Below are positions 44,872 to 53,900 of a DNA stretch of 64,000 nt, one piece after another. How positions within the stretch are numbered: the stretch's first letter is position 1; the number at the start of each line of letters is the position of its first letter. The translations under genes and the position numbers were made by a program. The notes under the pieces were generated by a model. That model saw nothing but the letters and a program-made list of their open reading frames with translations. It did no database searches and had not been told where the DNA came from. Origin of the DNA: JAVBJV01 sp031555315 (lineage in GTDB: Bacteria > Pseudomonadota > Alphaproteobacteria > Acetobacterales > Acetobacteraceae); the NCBI GenBank assembly GCA_031555315.1, contig JAVBUO010000024.1, positions 62,001-126,000 of the forward strand, written 5' to 3'.

Positions 44872-45870
44872 ATGAACTGGCCAGCTTTCTTTCAGGACGG
44901 ACGCACATCCTATGCGGCGAAGGTGTCGCTGTCGGGCAACGACCTGATCCTGTCCGACGACAGCAACCGGCCGCGGGCGTTCTGGAAACTCGATCAACTG
45001 GTACCGGTGAAAAACACCCGTTCGGAACTGGTGCTGACCCAGCGTGGCCAGCCCGGGCAGCTGAGCCTGCGTGGCGCTGCGGTAACCGGATTGCGGCGCG
45101 AGCTGGAACAGACCAGCGCCTGGCGCGACGTGAAGACCCGCAACCGGGGCGGCAGGCTGGCCCGGCTGCTGCCGTTGGCCGCACTGGCCGCCGCCATCTG
45201 GTTTTTCTGGCCGCAGATCGTGAACTGGGGCATGAAGGCGCTGCCCTTGGCGGCCGAGGACTACATCGGCCGGCAGATGCACGACCGGCTGATCGCCGGG
45301 CAGAACGTCTGCACGGCATCGCCCGGGCGCGACATCCTGAACCGCCTGCTGACCCGCCTGGCGGGTAACAACGAAGCACCATTGCAGGTCACCGTGCTCG
45401 ACGATGCGCCCGCCAGCATGTCGCTGCTGCTGCCGGGGCGCCGGCTGGTGCTTTCGCGCCTTATGCTAACCGGTGAATACGCATCCCCCGACCAGTTCGC
45501 CGCTGCGCTGGCGTACGACATGGCTTTGGCCGACACGCGCGCGCCCGTGCGTCAGGCCGTGGCTGCGGTACCGCGCTTCGCTGCATCGACCGAATGGTCA
45601 GCGGCGCATGTAGCAAACAGGATCCGTCTGTTGCTGCCACGCGCCCACACGCGCTTGCACACGGGCACGCCCCATGATGATGCGACCAGCCTGCGCATCC
45701 TGACCGATGCACAGATCGGCTCCGCCGGGCTGATCGCCCTGTTGCGCAGTCAGAGCAGCGAGGCGCTGACACAACGCGCCGCCGCCCTGGTGGAAACGAC
45801 CGGCCAGCCGGTGCTCAGCGCCAAGAACTGGTTTCTGCTGCGCACGATCTGCAACGACGACAGCAGATAA
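44872..45870 (+). CDS. M48-like pseudopeptidase (zinc motif lost)
   Basis: 332 aa from ATG 44872 (an ATG at 44851 adds seven residues). The layout matches the preceding M48 protein: N-terminal domain with FFQDGRTSYAAKVSLSGNDL, a helix at about 99-115, then the peptidase-like fold. ASPDQFAAALAYDMALADTR aligns with QSPDEIAGVLAHEVGHQTYR, so HEVGH has become YDMAL (residues 215-219). The ends also align (TGQPVLSAKNWFLLRTIC with DGEPVLNDNEWTALRRIC). All catalytic and zinc residues are gone, so it is not a protease; a regulatory or scaffolding role is inferred. Lies about 80 bp after the active copy. Confidence 0.85.
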   Translation: MNWPAFFQDGRTSYAAKVSLSGNDLILSDDSNRPRAFWKLDQLVPVKNTRSELVLTQRGQPGQLSLRGAAVTGLRRELEQTSAWRDVKTRNRGGRLARLLPLAALAAAIWFFWPQIVNWGMKALPLAAEDYIGRQMHDRLIAGQNVCTASPGRDILNRLLTRLAGNNEAPLQVTVLDDAPASMSLLLPGRRLVLSRLMLTGEYASPDQFAAALAYDMALADTRAPVRQAVAAVPRFAASTEWSAAHVANRIRLLLPRAHTRLHTGTPHDDATSLRILTDAQIGSAGLIALLRSQSSEALTQRAAALVETTGQPVLSAKNWFLLRTICNDDSR

Positions 45871-45874
45871 CGCG

Positions 45875-46495
45875 TCAGGGCATCCGCACCATCCGCGCCA
45901 TGTCGTGCGCGCCGTCCGCCTCCAGCCCGATGGCGACGCCCGTACGATCCTTCTCCGGGCGGTTCTGGCTGACCTTCCACTTGCCTTCGATCCGCGTGAT
46001 CTCGATCTCGATCCCGACGATCCCCTTCAGCATCGCGTCGACATAAGCACCCGGCGCATCGTCGACGGCCCATGGGTCGGCGCGCCCGGCTTCATGCGCG
46101 CCGGTCAGATCGGTCACCATTTTCAGCAGCCAGTCACGGTCCTCGATCACGCGCGCCGCGCCATGCGCCTGCACGATCGCGTAATTCCAGGTCGGCACCA
46201 CCTTGCCGGTTTCGCGTTTGGTCGCGTACCACGACGGCGTTACATACGCATACGCCCCCTGAAACACCACCAGCGCTTCAGGCGATTGCATCAGTACGCG
46301 CCATTGCGGATTGGCACGCGCCACATGCGCGCGCAGCGTGCCTTTGGGCGAGGCCGTCGCATCCAGCAGGAACGGCAGCGGATCGGCCAACAGTCCGTCC
46401 GCCCCGTGCGTTATCAGCAGGCCGAACGGATGGGTGCGGATCAGCCCGTGCTGAACCTCCAGCCGGTCTTCACGAAAATGCGCGGGCTGATACAT
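45875..46495 (-). CDS. PaiB-like FMN-binding protein
   Basis: 206 aa from ATG 46495 (an ATG at 46522 is possible). It starts MYQPAHFREDRLEVQHGLIR and has PLPFLLDATASPKGTLRAHV and AYVTPSWYATKRETGKVVP, followed by TWNYAIVQAHG; the C-terminus has GIEIEITRIEGKWKVSQNR. This is the PaiB/FMN-binding split-barrel family. Bacillus PaiB was described as a negative regulator of sporulation and degradative enzymes; in most proteobacteria the function is unknown. It converges with the pseudopeptidase gene, 4 bp between stops. Confidence 0.88.
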   Translation of the reverse strand: MYQPAHFREDRLEVQHGLIRTHPFGLLITHGADGLLADPLPFLLDATASPKGTLRAHVARANPQWRVLMQSPEALVVFQGAYAYVTPSWYATKRETGKVVPTWNYAIVQAHGAARVIEDRDWLLKMVTDLTGAHEAGRADPWAVDDAPGAYVDAMLKGIVGIEIEITRIEGKWKVSQNRPEKDRTGVAIGLEADGAHDMARMVRMP

Positions 46496-46561
46496 GCTGT
46501 CCCCGATGCTGAATGCCGTCACCTTCCGACAAGATAACGAAAAATACCAGTCGATGTTTTC

Positions 46562-47278
46562 TTACCGGTCTCGCGTTACCGAAAGCATCGTCACGAACGG
46601 GCGCCCGGCCGTAGGAACGGAGCCTGGCGCCACATACATCTGCGACAGCGTGCCATCCAGATACAACAGATCGGACACGCCATGTTCGTCGCGCGCCAGA
46701 GCCGAGAAATCATAAAAGGAAATCGGGTTGTCCGCACACAGAAACACCACATCGCCGGCTCTCGTGATACCGGCCGCATTGCGGACATGCCGTGAAGTGG
46801 AAGCGGGACGAAACCGCGGGTGGATGACGCCGTTCTCGATCATCAGCGGCCCGGATTGCAGTGCATCGGTGATCGCCAGATCGTCGCGGAACCGCGCGGC
46901 GTTGACGATTCCGGCCCGTCCGCCGCGCAGAAAAAACACCCCGTTCGGCTTCAGAAAGAAATTCCCTTCGCCGTCGCGCAGATTGATCGGGCTCAGCCGC
47001 CGCCCACGTTCGATGTAAAGTCCCAGCGGGCGCAGATCGGTGCCGTAGATCCCGCCGTTCGTTACCATCCGCACCGTACCCTGCGCATCGATCGCCGCCA
47101 GCAGACCGCCGATGCTGTCGTACGGCGTGCCATCGGGCTTTAACCAGTGAAACCCGATCCGCTCGCGCCGGCGATCGACCCGATACGCGCGCACCCGTCT
47201 GTCCGGCACCGCCGCATGGCACCCCGCCGCCCAGAACGGCAGGGCCAGCAGCAACAGGCGGCGCGAGAGGATCGTCAT
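46562..47278 (-). CDS. Phosphodiester glycosidase-like lipoprotein
   Basis: 238 aa. N-terminal signal with two Arg and the lipobox FWAAGC (Cys20), so anchored to the envelope. The family blocks are MVTNGGIYGTDLRPLGLYIE, GNFFLKPNGVFFLR and ALQSGPLMIENGVIH, as in the NAGPA/phosphodiester glycosidase (DUF2233) family. The eukaryotic member uncovers mannose-6-phosphate; bacterial relatives probably act on cell-wall or teichoic-type sugar phosphates. Substrate here unknown. Divergent from the flavoprotein gene (66 bp). Confidence 0.85.
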   Translation of the reverse strand: MTILSRRLLLLALPFWAAGCHAAVPDRRVRAYRVDRRRERIGFHWLKPDGTPYDSIGGLLAAIDAQGTVRMVTNGGIYGTDLRPLGLYIERGRRLSPINLRDGEGNFFLKPNGVFFLRGGRAGIVNAARFRDDLAITDALQSGPLMIENGVIHPRFRPASTSRHVRNAAGITRAGDVVFLCADNPISFYDFSALARDEHGVSDLLYLDGTLSQMYVAPGSVPTAGRPFVTMLSVTRDR

Positions 47279-47344
47279 GGCACGTTCATACCCGATCCGG
47301 GCCGGTTTCACAGGCAGGAAAAATGGTCTAGCAGAGACCGCACG

Positions 47345-48529
47345 ATGCAACGCCACGACGTGATCATCATTGGCGCCGGCGCCGCCGGGCTGTTCTGTGC
47401 CGCAACCGCCGGGCAGCGCGGACGGCGGGTACTGCTGCTCGACCACGCGCAACAGGCGGGCGCGAAAATCCTGATCTCGGGCGGCGGGCGCTGCAACTTC
47501 ACCAACACCGGCACACGGCCTGAACGGTTCTTTTCGGACAACCCGCATTTCTGCAAATCGGCGCTGAAGCGGTTCACCGCGCACGACTTCATCGCGCTGG
47601 TCGACAGACACAAGATCGCCTGGCACGAAAAAACCCTCGGGCAACTGTTCTGTGATGGATCGGCGACATCCATCGTGCGCATGCTGCTCGACGAATGCGC
47701 GGCCGGGCAGGTCGATATCCGTCTGCGCACCCGTATCCAGACCGTCACACGCGGGACGGATTTTCTGGTGCAGACCGACGGCGGCGCGTTCAGTGCCCCT
47801 GCACTGGTTCTGGCAACCGGCGGTCTGTCGATCCCCAAGATGGGGGCGAGCGGTTTCGCGTATGATCTGGCGCGCCAGTTCGGCCTGCCGGTCGTTGCGC
47901 CGCGCCCGGCGCTGGTGCCGCTGACCGCCGCGCCCGCCGATCTGGAGTGGATCACCCCGATCAGTGGCGTATCGCTGGATGTCATGGCACGCTTTGGCAA
48001 GACCGCGTTCCGCGAGGCGATGCTGTTCACCCATCGCGGCTTGTCCGGCCCGGCCATCCTGCAGATCTCGTCCTGCTGGCAGCCAGGCGAGCCGGTCGTC
48101 ATCGACATGCTGCCCGACATCGCCGACGCCGCTGCATTCCTGCGCGAACGCAAACGCGCCCGCCCGAATGCCGAACTGAAGACCGTTCTCGCCGAGGTCC
48201 TGCCGCAACGTCTGGCGCATGCATTGCTTGCCGCGCGCCTGGCCCAGCAGAACGCCGCCATCGGCACGCTGCCCGACAAGGCGCTGAACAGGATCGGCGC
48301 GCTGCTGAAAAACTTCGTGTTTCTGCCCGCCGGCACCGAAGGCTTCGCCAAAGCCGAGGTCACGCTGGGCGGCGTCTGCACCAGTGCGCTGTCGTCGCGC
48401 AGCTTGCAGGCCAATACCGTGCCGGGCCTTTATGTGATCGGCGAGGCGGTGGACGTCACCGGCTGGCTGGGCGGTTACAATTTCCAATGGGCCTGGGCCA
48501 GCGGCCATAGCGCCGGTCAGGCCGTCTGA
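47345..48529 (+). CDS. HI0933/YhiN-family FAD-dependent oxidoreductase
   Basis: 394 aa. DVIIIGAGAAGLFCAATAGQ is the FAD-binding fold. GAKILISGGGRCNFTNTG and KMGASGFAYDLARQFG are family-specific blocks. The C-terminus GLYVIGEAVDVTGWLGGYNF closes the FAD site. The substrate of this widely distributed family is unknown (it is often mis-annotated as an aminoacetone oxidase). Start at ATG 47345, with the in-frame region before it lacking family match. Followed by a weak 9-bp hairpin (48520-48557). Confidence 0.92.
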   Translation: MQRHDVIIIGAGAAGLFCAATAGQRGRRVLLLDHAQQAGAKILISGGGRCNFTNTGTRPERFFSDNPHFCKSALKRFTAHDFIALVDRHKIAWHEKTLGQLFCDGSATSIVRMLLDECAAGQVDIRLRTRIQTVTRGTDFLVQTDGGAFSAPALVLATGGLSIPKMGASGFAYDLARQFGLPVVAPRPALVPLTAAPADLEWITPISGVSLDVMARFGKTAFREAMLFTHRGLSGPAILQISSCWQPGEPVVIDMLPDIADAAAFLRERKRARPNAELKTVLAEVLPQRLAHALLAARLAQQNAAIGTLPDKALNRIGALLKNFVFLPAGTEGFAKAEVTLGGVCTSALSSRSLQANTVPGLYVIGEAVDVTGWLGGYNFQWAWASGHSAGQAV

Positions 48530-48582
48530 AAGAATGCACTGATGCAACCAGACGGCCGCATCCGTGTATTCTCGAATGGTCT

Positions 48583-50928
48583 TTATTCGATCACCACACG
48601 CACGATGCCCGACCGTTCGGGTCGGTGCGGCAGGCGCACCTGAAAGCGATGCTCGCCCTGGGTCATCGGCCAGTAAACCGGCTTGTCTGGATCGGCGAGC
48701 ATGAAGGGCACACCGTCCACATACCACACCACCTGCGGCACGCGCGGTTCGGTCACCACCCGCAGGGCCAGACGGTTCAACTGCGCGGGTGCCTCGGGGT
48801 TGCGCCAGAATTTCATCTCGCGCTCCGGCGCGGTGATCGACAGGCGCACCGGCGCCTCGGCCGATATGGCATCCTGGCGGACCAGAAATCCCTGCCCGGC
48901 CGCCCAGCTGCGATAGTCGGGCAGCACCGACACCACGCGCTGCACGGTCACCCGGTCGTCAGCCAGATGCACCGGTTCGGGCGGCGGGATGTTGTCGGGC
49001 TCGACATATTCCTGAAAGGTCTGGTTGCATGCGCCGACATTGCGCAGCCCGGTGAAGGCGCACAGTTCCACCTGCACCATCCCTGCGGGCGGCGGGAACT
49101 GTGTATCCAGCAGATCGCCCGGCGTCGATTCATGCAGATGCAGCAGAATGGCCTGCGCCATCGCCGCCGCCGCGCGCCCGCCGCTCATCTGCACCATGGT
49201 GCCGGCGTCAGCGCGCCCCATCCACACCGCCACCATGTAATCCTGTGACCACGCGACGGTCCACGCATCGCGATAGCCCTGCGACGTGCCGGTCTTCAGC
49301 GCCACGGCAAATGGGTATTCGGTCGCGCCATAGCGCGGGAAGCTCGGCATGCGGGCCAGCGGATCGGCCAGAAAATGGGTGATCTGCCGCGCCGTGCGTT
49401 CGGACAGCACGCGCCGCGGCGGTGCGCGCGGTGCGCCCTGGTACCAGTCCAGCTCCGCCAGCATCCCATCTTCGGCCAGCGCGCCGTATGCATACAGCAA
49501 CCGGTCCATACTGGTCGGCAGTGCGCCGATCACCATCGACAGACCGAAATCCTCGGCCGGCACATTCTGGTCATGCAGGTTGAGCGTGCGCAAAAAATCG
49601 AAACCGGCCTGCACCCCGACGCGCCGCAGCAGATTGGTCGCCGGCACATTGCGCGAATTGGCCAATGCCTGACGCGGCAGCAGCGGGCCGAGAAACCGCC
49701 CGTCGATATTGCCGATCCCGGCGGAACCTTCGGGCATATCGCCCAGCACCGTCGCCGGATCCAACAGCCCGCCTTCCAGCGCCAGCGCATAGATGAACGG
49801 TTTTAACGTGCTGCCCGGCGAACGTTCGACACGGGTGAAATCGATCGCCCCACCGTCTGGTTCTCCGTACCCGGACGAGCCGACCGCCGCCAGAACCTCG
49901 CGGGTGCGCCGCTGCACCACCATCGCCGCAACCTGCTGCGCGCCGGCACCGCGCCATTCCTGCAACTGCTGGCGCAGGATCTGCGTTACCTGCCGCTGAA
50001 TGCCGAGGTCGAGTCTGGTACGCACACGCGGATCGCGCGGGTCTAGGTCGCGCGCACCGTCGCGCGCCACCATGTCGCGCAGACGCAGGATCGCATGATA
50101 GGCATCGGGGCGGCGCGGTGCATGCAGCGGGCGCATCTGCGCAAGCTGCATGCGTGCCACGGCAAGCTCATCGGCGGGGATCTCGCCCTGGCGCGCCAGT
50201 TCGTCCAGCGCCTGCCCGGCGCGGCGCACCGCCCGCATCAGCCCCTGCACGGTCGTCGGGTTGTTCAGGGTCGGCGCCTGCGGCAGCGCCGAGAGCAGCG
50301 CGATCTCGGCCCAGCCCAGATCGCCGACCGGTTTGTCGAAATACCAGCGCGCCGCATGCGCGATACCATGACTGCCGTTGCCGTAAGGAACCAGCCGCAG
50401 ATAATGGGCGAGCAGTTCCTGACGACTGTAGCGCAGCGTCAGCGCGACCGCCGTTCCCGCCTCGACCGCCTTGGCCCAGAGCGTGCGCGCCTGCGGGTTC
50501 TGCATGCGCGCAATCTGCATCGCGATCGTCGAAGCGCCCGACACGCGCCGCCCGGCGCTGACATTCTGCCAGGCGGCCCGCACCAGTGCGACGGGATCGA
50601 CGCCCGGATGCCACCAAAAACGCCGGTCTTCCAGCCCCAGCGCGGCGCGCGCCACGCGGTCGGGGATCGGGTCGACCGGCCAGTAGCCGTAATTCACATA
50701 GCGCCCGGATGCACCGTTTTCCTCGTGCCCGGCCTGCGCCAGATACACGCCATGCCGGTCCGTCAGGACCGGTGTCGGCGCGGGCGCGGTCAGCGTGGCG
50801 TGCGACAGCACCTGCGCGACATAGACGCCCGCCAGCAACACCCCCGCCGCCCCGAACAGGCGGCGGGCGTATTTCACTGCCTTAGCGCGCGATGACGACG
50901 CGCTGTCCCGCACTCGTGCCATAGACAT
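48583..50928 (-). CDS. pbpC: Penicillin-binding protein 1C
   Basis: 781 aa from ATG 50928 (ATG 50922 and GTG 50877 are alternatives; the first two overlap the macroglobulin gene by about 45 bp). One N-terminal anchor helix. The transglycosylase domain has ALGLEDRRFWWHPGVDP and SGASTIAMQIARM. The transpeptidase has SPGSTLKPFIYAL (SxxK), SRNVPA (SxN) and LKTGTSQGYRDAW (KTG). The C-terminal part (residues about 690-781) is the BiPBP_C beta domain. PBP1C is the usual genetic partner of bacterial alpha-2-macroglobulin, and may repair peptidoglycan. Last gene of the three-gene envelope operon. Confidence 0.93.
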   Translation of the reverse strand: MSMARVRDSASSSRAKAVKYARRLFGAAGVLLAGVYVAQVLSHATLTAPAPTPVLTDRHGVYLAQAGHEENGASGRYVNYGYWPVDPIPDRVARAALGLEDRRFWWHPGVDPVALVRAAWQNVSAGRRVSGASTIAMQIARMQNPQARTLWAKAVEAGTAVALTLRYSRQELLAHYLRLVPYGNGSHGIAHAARWYFDKPVGDLGWAEIALLSALPQAPTLNNPTTVQGLMRAVRRAGQALDELARQGEIPADELAVARMQLAQMRPLHAPRRPDAYHAILRLRDMVARDGARDLDPRDPRVRTRLDLGIQRQVTQILRQQLQEWRGAGAQQVAAMVVQRRTREVLAAVGSSGYGEPDGGAIDFTRVERSPGSTLKPFIYALALEGGLLDPATVLGDMPEGSAGIGNIDGRFLGPLLPRQALANSRNVPATNLLRRVGVQAGFDFLRTLNLHDQNVPAEDFGLSMVIGALPTSMDRLLYAYGALAEDGMLAELDWYQGAPRAPPRRVLSERTARQITHFLADPLARMPSFPRYGATEYPFAVALKTGTSQGYRDAWTVAWSQDYMVAVWMGRADAGTMVQMSGGRAAAAMAQAILLHLHESTPGDLLDTQFPPPAGMVQVELCAFTGLRNVGACNQTFQEYVEPDNIPPPEPVHLADDRVTVQRVVSVLPDYRSWAAGQGFLVRQDAISAEAPVRLSITAPEREMKFWRNPEAPAQLNRLALRVVTEPRVPQVVWYVDGVPFMLADPDKPVYWPMTQGEHRFQVRLPHRPERSGIVRVVIE

Positions 50929-53900
50929 CCGGCCTGTACATCGTCGCCGCCTCGCCCGGCGGCTGGGTGAAACTGCCCGGCACCAGCGCGCGGGCGCGGA
51001 ATGCCAGACGGTAGTTTCCCTTCGGCAGCTGCGTGTAGACATACATCACGGAATCGTCGCGGTACGCCACCCAGTCCGGCGTCAGCGTCAGTTCCGTACT
51101 CGCCGCAGCGTCCGCCGTCGCCGTCGCCAGCGATGCGTTCAGCGGCTCCATCCCGGCGGCGATCGGCAGGATGATCGCCACATGGGTAAGGTCTTCCGGA
51201 TTGACCAGTTCGGCCACTTCCTCGACCACGTCACCAACCGCCAGATGGACCGCGCCGTCGGTGCCGGGCTGCAGCCGTTCCAGCGGCGCGTTCGCGTGCG
51301 CGCGGTACGACGCACGGTTCAGCACCAGCCCGTTCAGGATCGGCTCCGCCGTCGCCCCCAGACCGGCCGGCACATAGTTCTGCTCGACCAGCGCGACCAG
51401 CGCGTTCACGCCGCCATTGCGCATGCGCACGGCACCGGGTGCATCCATCGTCCAGCTCAGCAGCGGTTTGTCAGGAGAAATCGTACCCTCATGCTCCTGG
51501 TTGCCCATCATCACCGCCACCGGCGCATTGACGCTCGGCGTCACCCAGCCTTGCGCCAGCGCCAGCAGTGCTGCCGCATTGGTGTTGGTGTTGCCCCAGC
51601 CGCCGGCGTTCTGCCCCAGCCGCAACAGCGCCTCGCGCAGGACCGGGACGCGGATATCGTCCGGCGTGGCGCGCGTCACCGCCCGGATCACGTTGCTCAG
51701 CGCACGCGTTTCCGAAGGCAGGATCAGCGGGTTGCCGGAGGTTTCCGCCAGCCCCCGGTACACCGACCGGCCGCCGCGATCCAGCATCTGCACCCGCGAC
51801 CACAGCGCTTCCAGCGCGCTGGCCGTCATCGGCTGTCCCTGTTCGGGCATCATCGTCAGCACCTGCACGGCCTGCGCCAGTGTTTCCGTCGGCATGAACG
51901 CCGCGCGCCGCACCAGTTCCGTGCCGTAGGCCTGCTGCACGTCGCCGCCTTCGGCCAGCGCGATCAGCGCCACCACGCGTTCGCGGATCTCCTCGCCGCT
52001 CAGCAAACGGCGATAATCGGAACGCAGGGCGCGCGCCAGCACCTGGGCAAGCCGGTCCTTCAGCGCACGGTCGATCGGCACTTCGGCGCGTTCGGCGGCG
52101 ACCAGGAAGCGGTACGCCTGCGCCGTCAGCCAGACCGACCCGCGCATGCGCGGCCAGAAGGCGACCAGACCATCCTCGTCGACCGCCTGACGGATCGCGT
52201 TCACGGCCGCCGGGATATCGTGCGCCATGCGGTTCTCGATCCCCGCCGTCTGCAGCAGCGGTGTGAACGGCCGCAACGCCAGCTCCGCCGCCCCCAGCGC
52301 AATGTGCTGCTCCACCCCGCCATACGGTGTTTCGAGGATGTAGTTCAACCCGCTGACCATCTGCGCCAGCACCGCATCCCCGGTGATGCTCACCCGGCCG
52401 TTATAGGTACCGGCGCGCGCCTCGTCGTCGGGCGGTGGAATCTCCTGCGTGCCGCCGCCGGCATCGAGCGTCACGACCTGACGCCGATGCACCGGCATGC
52501 GGTCGGGACGCACCGGCAGATCGATCTGCACGGCATCGCCCGCCCGGTCGGCGGTACGCTGCACCCCCATGCGCAGACGCACCATGGTCGTCGCGGATTC
52601 ACCCTCGGGCACGCTGACGCCGAATTCGACACGCGTCGAACGGTCCTCGCCCACCGCGATGTTCTGCTCGCTCGCGCCGGTGACTTCCAGACCGGATGCC
52701 TCGATAGCGGCGCGCAGACCGCCCACCGGACCTTCGATCACCCGCGCCACCATCGTGGCGCTGAACGTGTCGCCGGGGCGGATGAAACGCGGCAGTGTCG
52801 GCTGTGCGACGATCGGCTGACGAATGCGGATTTCCCCCACCCCGACGCCGAAGCGGTCCGGACCGCTGATCGCCTTGGCCCGGAAGCGATAGACGGTCAG
52901 CGTGTCGGGCAGACGCACCCGCACCCGTGCCGTGCCGTCCGAACCCACCTGCACGCGCGGCATATACACCGGCACCGGCGTGAAGTTGCGCCGCACCGAT
53001 ATGTTGCCGAGGCCGAACTCATCCTCCTCACCGCCGTCGCCGCCCGGTGTTTCCTCCAGCGGGATCACACCGAACGCCATGTTGCGCGTGTCACGCGCCA
53101 CCATATGCGTGTCGCGCTGCACGATGAAGTTGCGCAGCGGATCGAGCGGCGCCTCGCGCGCCAGGGTCAGCACCGCCTGGTCCACCATCCAGAACGCCAC
53201 CTCGCCCGACAGCGCGCGGCCGGTATCGTCGGTCAGTTTCAGCGTCACCTCGATCTCTTCGCCCGGCTGCGCGTTGGCCGGCGCCTCGATCGTCACCGTG
53301 ACCTGATGTTTGACCGGTTTCACCCTGATCCAGGCCGTCGCCGCCAGCGTGACGGGCTTGCCCTGATCGAACGGCGCCGTCGCGGCCTGCGCCGGCATCG
53401 CCAGACGCCCGCGCATGAGCAGGAAGTGCACCGGCAGACGCGGCATGTGCTCGCGCCGGATCGTCACGTTGTACGTGCCGACACCGTTGACGATATCGAC
53501 CCAGTCATAGCGGAAACGCCCTTCCGGTTCCTCGACGATCGCCAGCGCCCGCGCGGACTGGAATGGGCTTTGGATCAGCAGCGTCGCGGTCTCGCCCGGG
53601 GCATATTCCTGCTGCGTGGTGGTCACCGTGACGGTCTGCGACGGCGCGCGCGGCCAGGTGACCTGCGTGTCGCCCGCCATGAACAAGTCGACGCGCACCG
53701 TCTGGCGGCGCCCGATCTGGTCCTCGGCCTCGAGCTCGACGACATACACGCCGGCATCGCGCACCGCGAAATGCAGTTTCTGCGCCTCGGCCGTGCTGGT
53801 GATCCGGCGCTCTTCGACCGTTTCCTCGACCACTTCGGTGATGTAATGCGCCGCCCCCTGACTGAAGTCGCTGGCCTGCAGCACCGAATTCCAGTTACGG

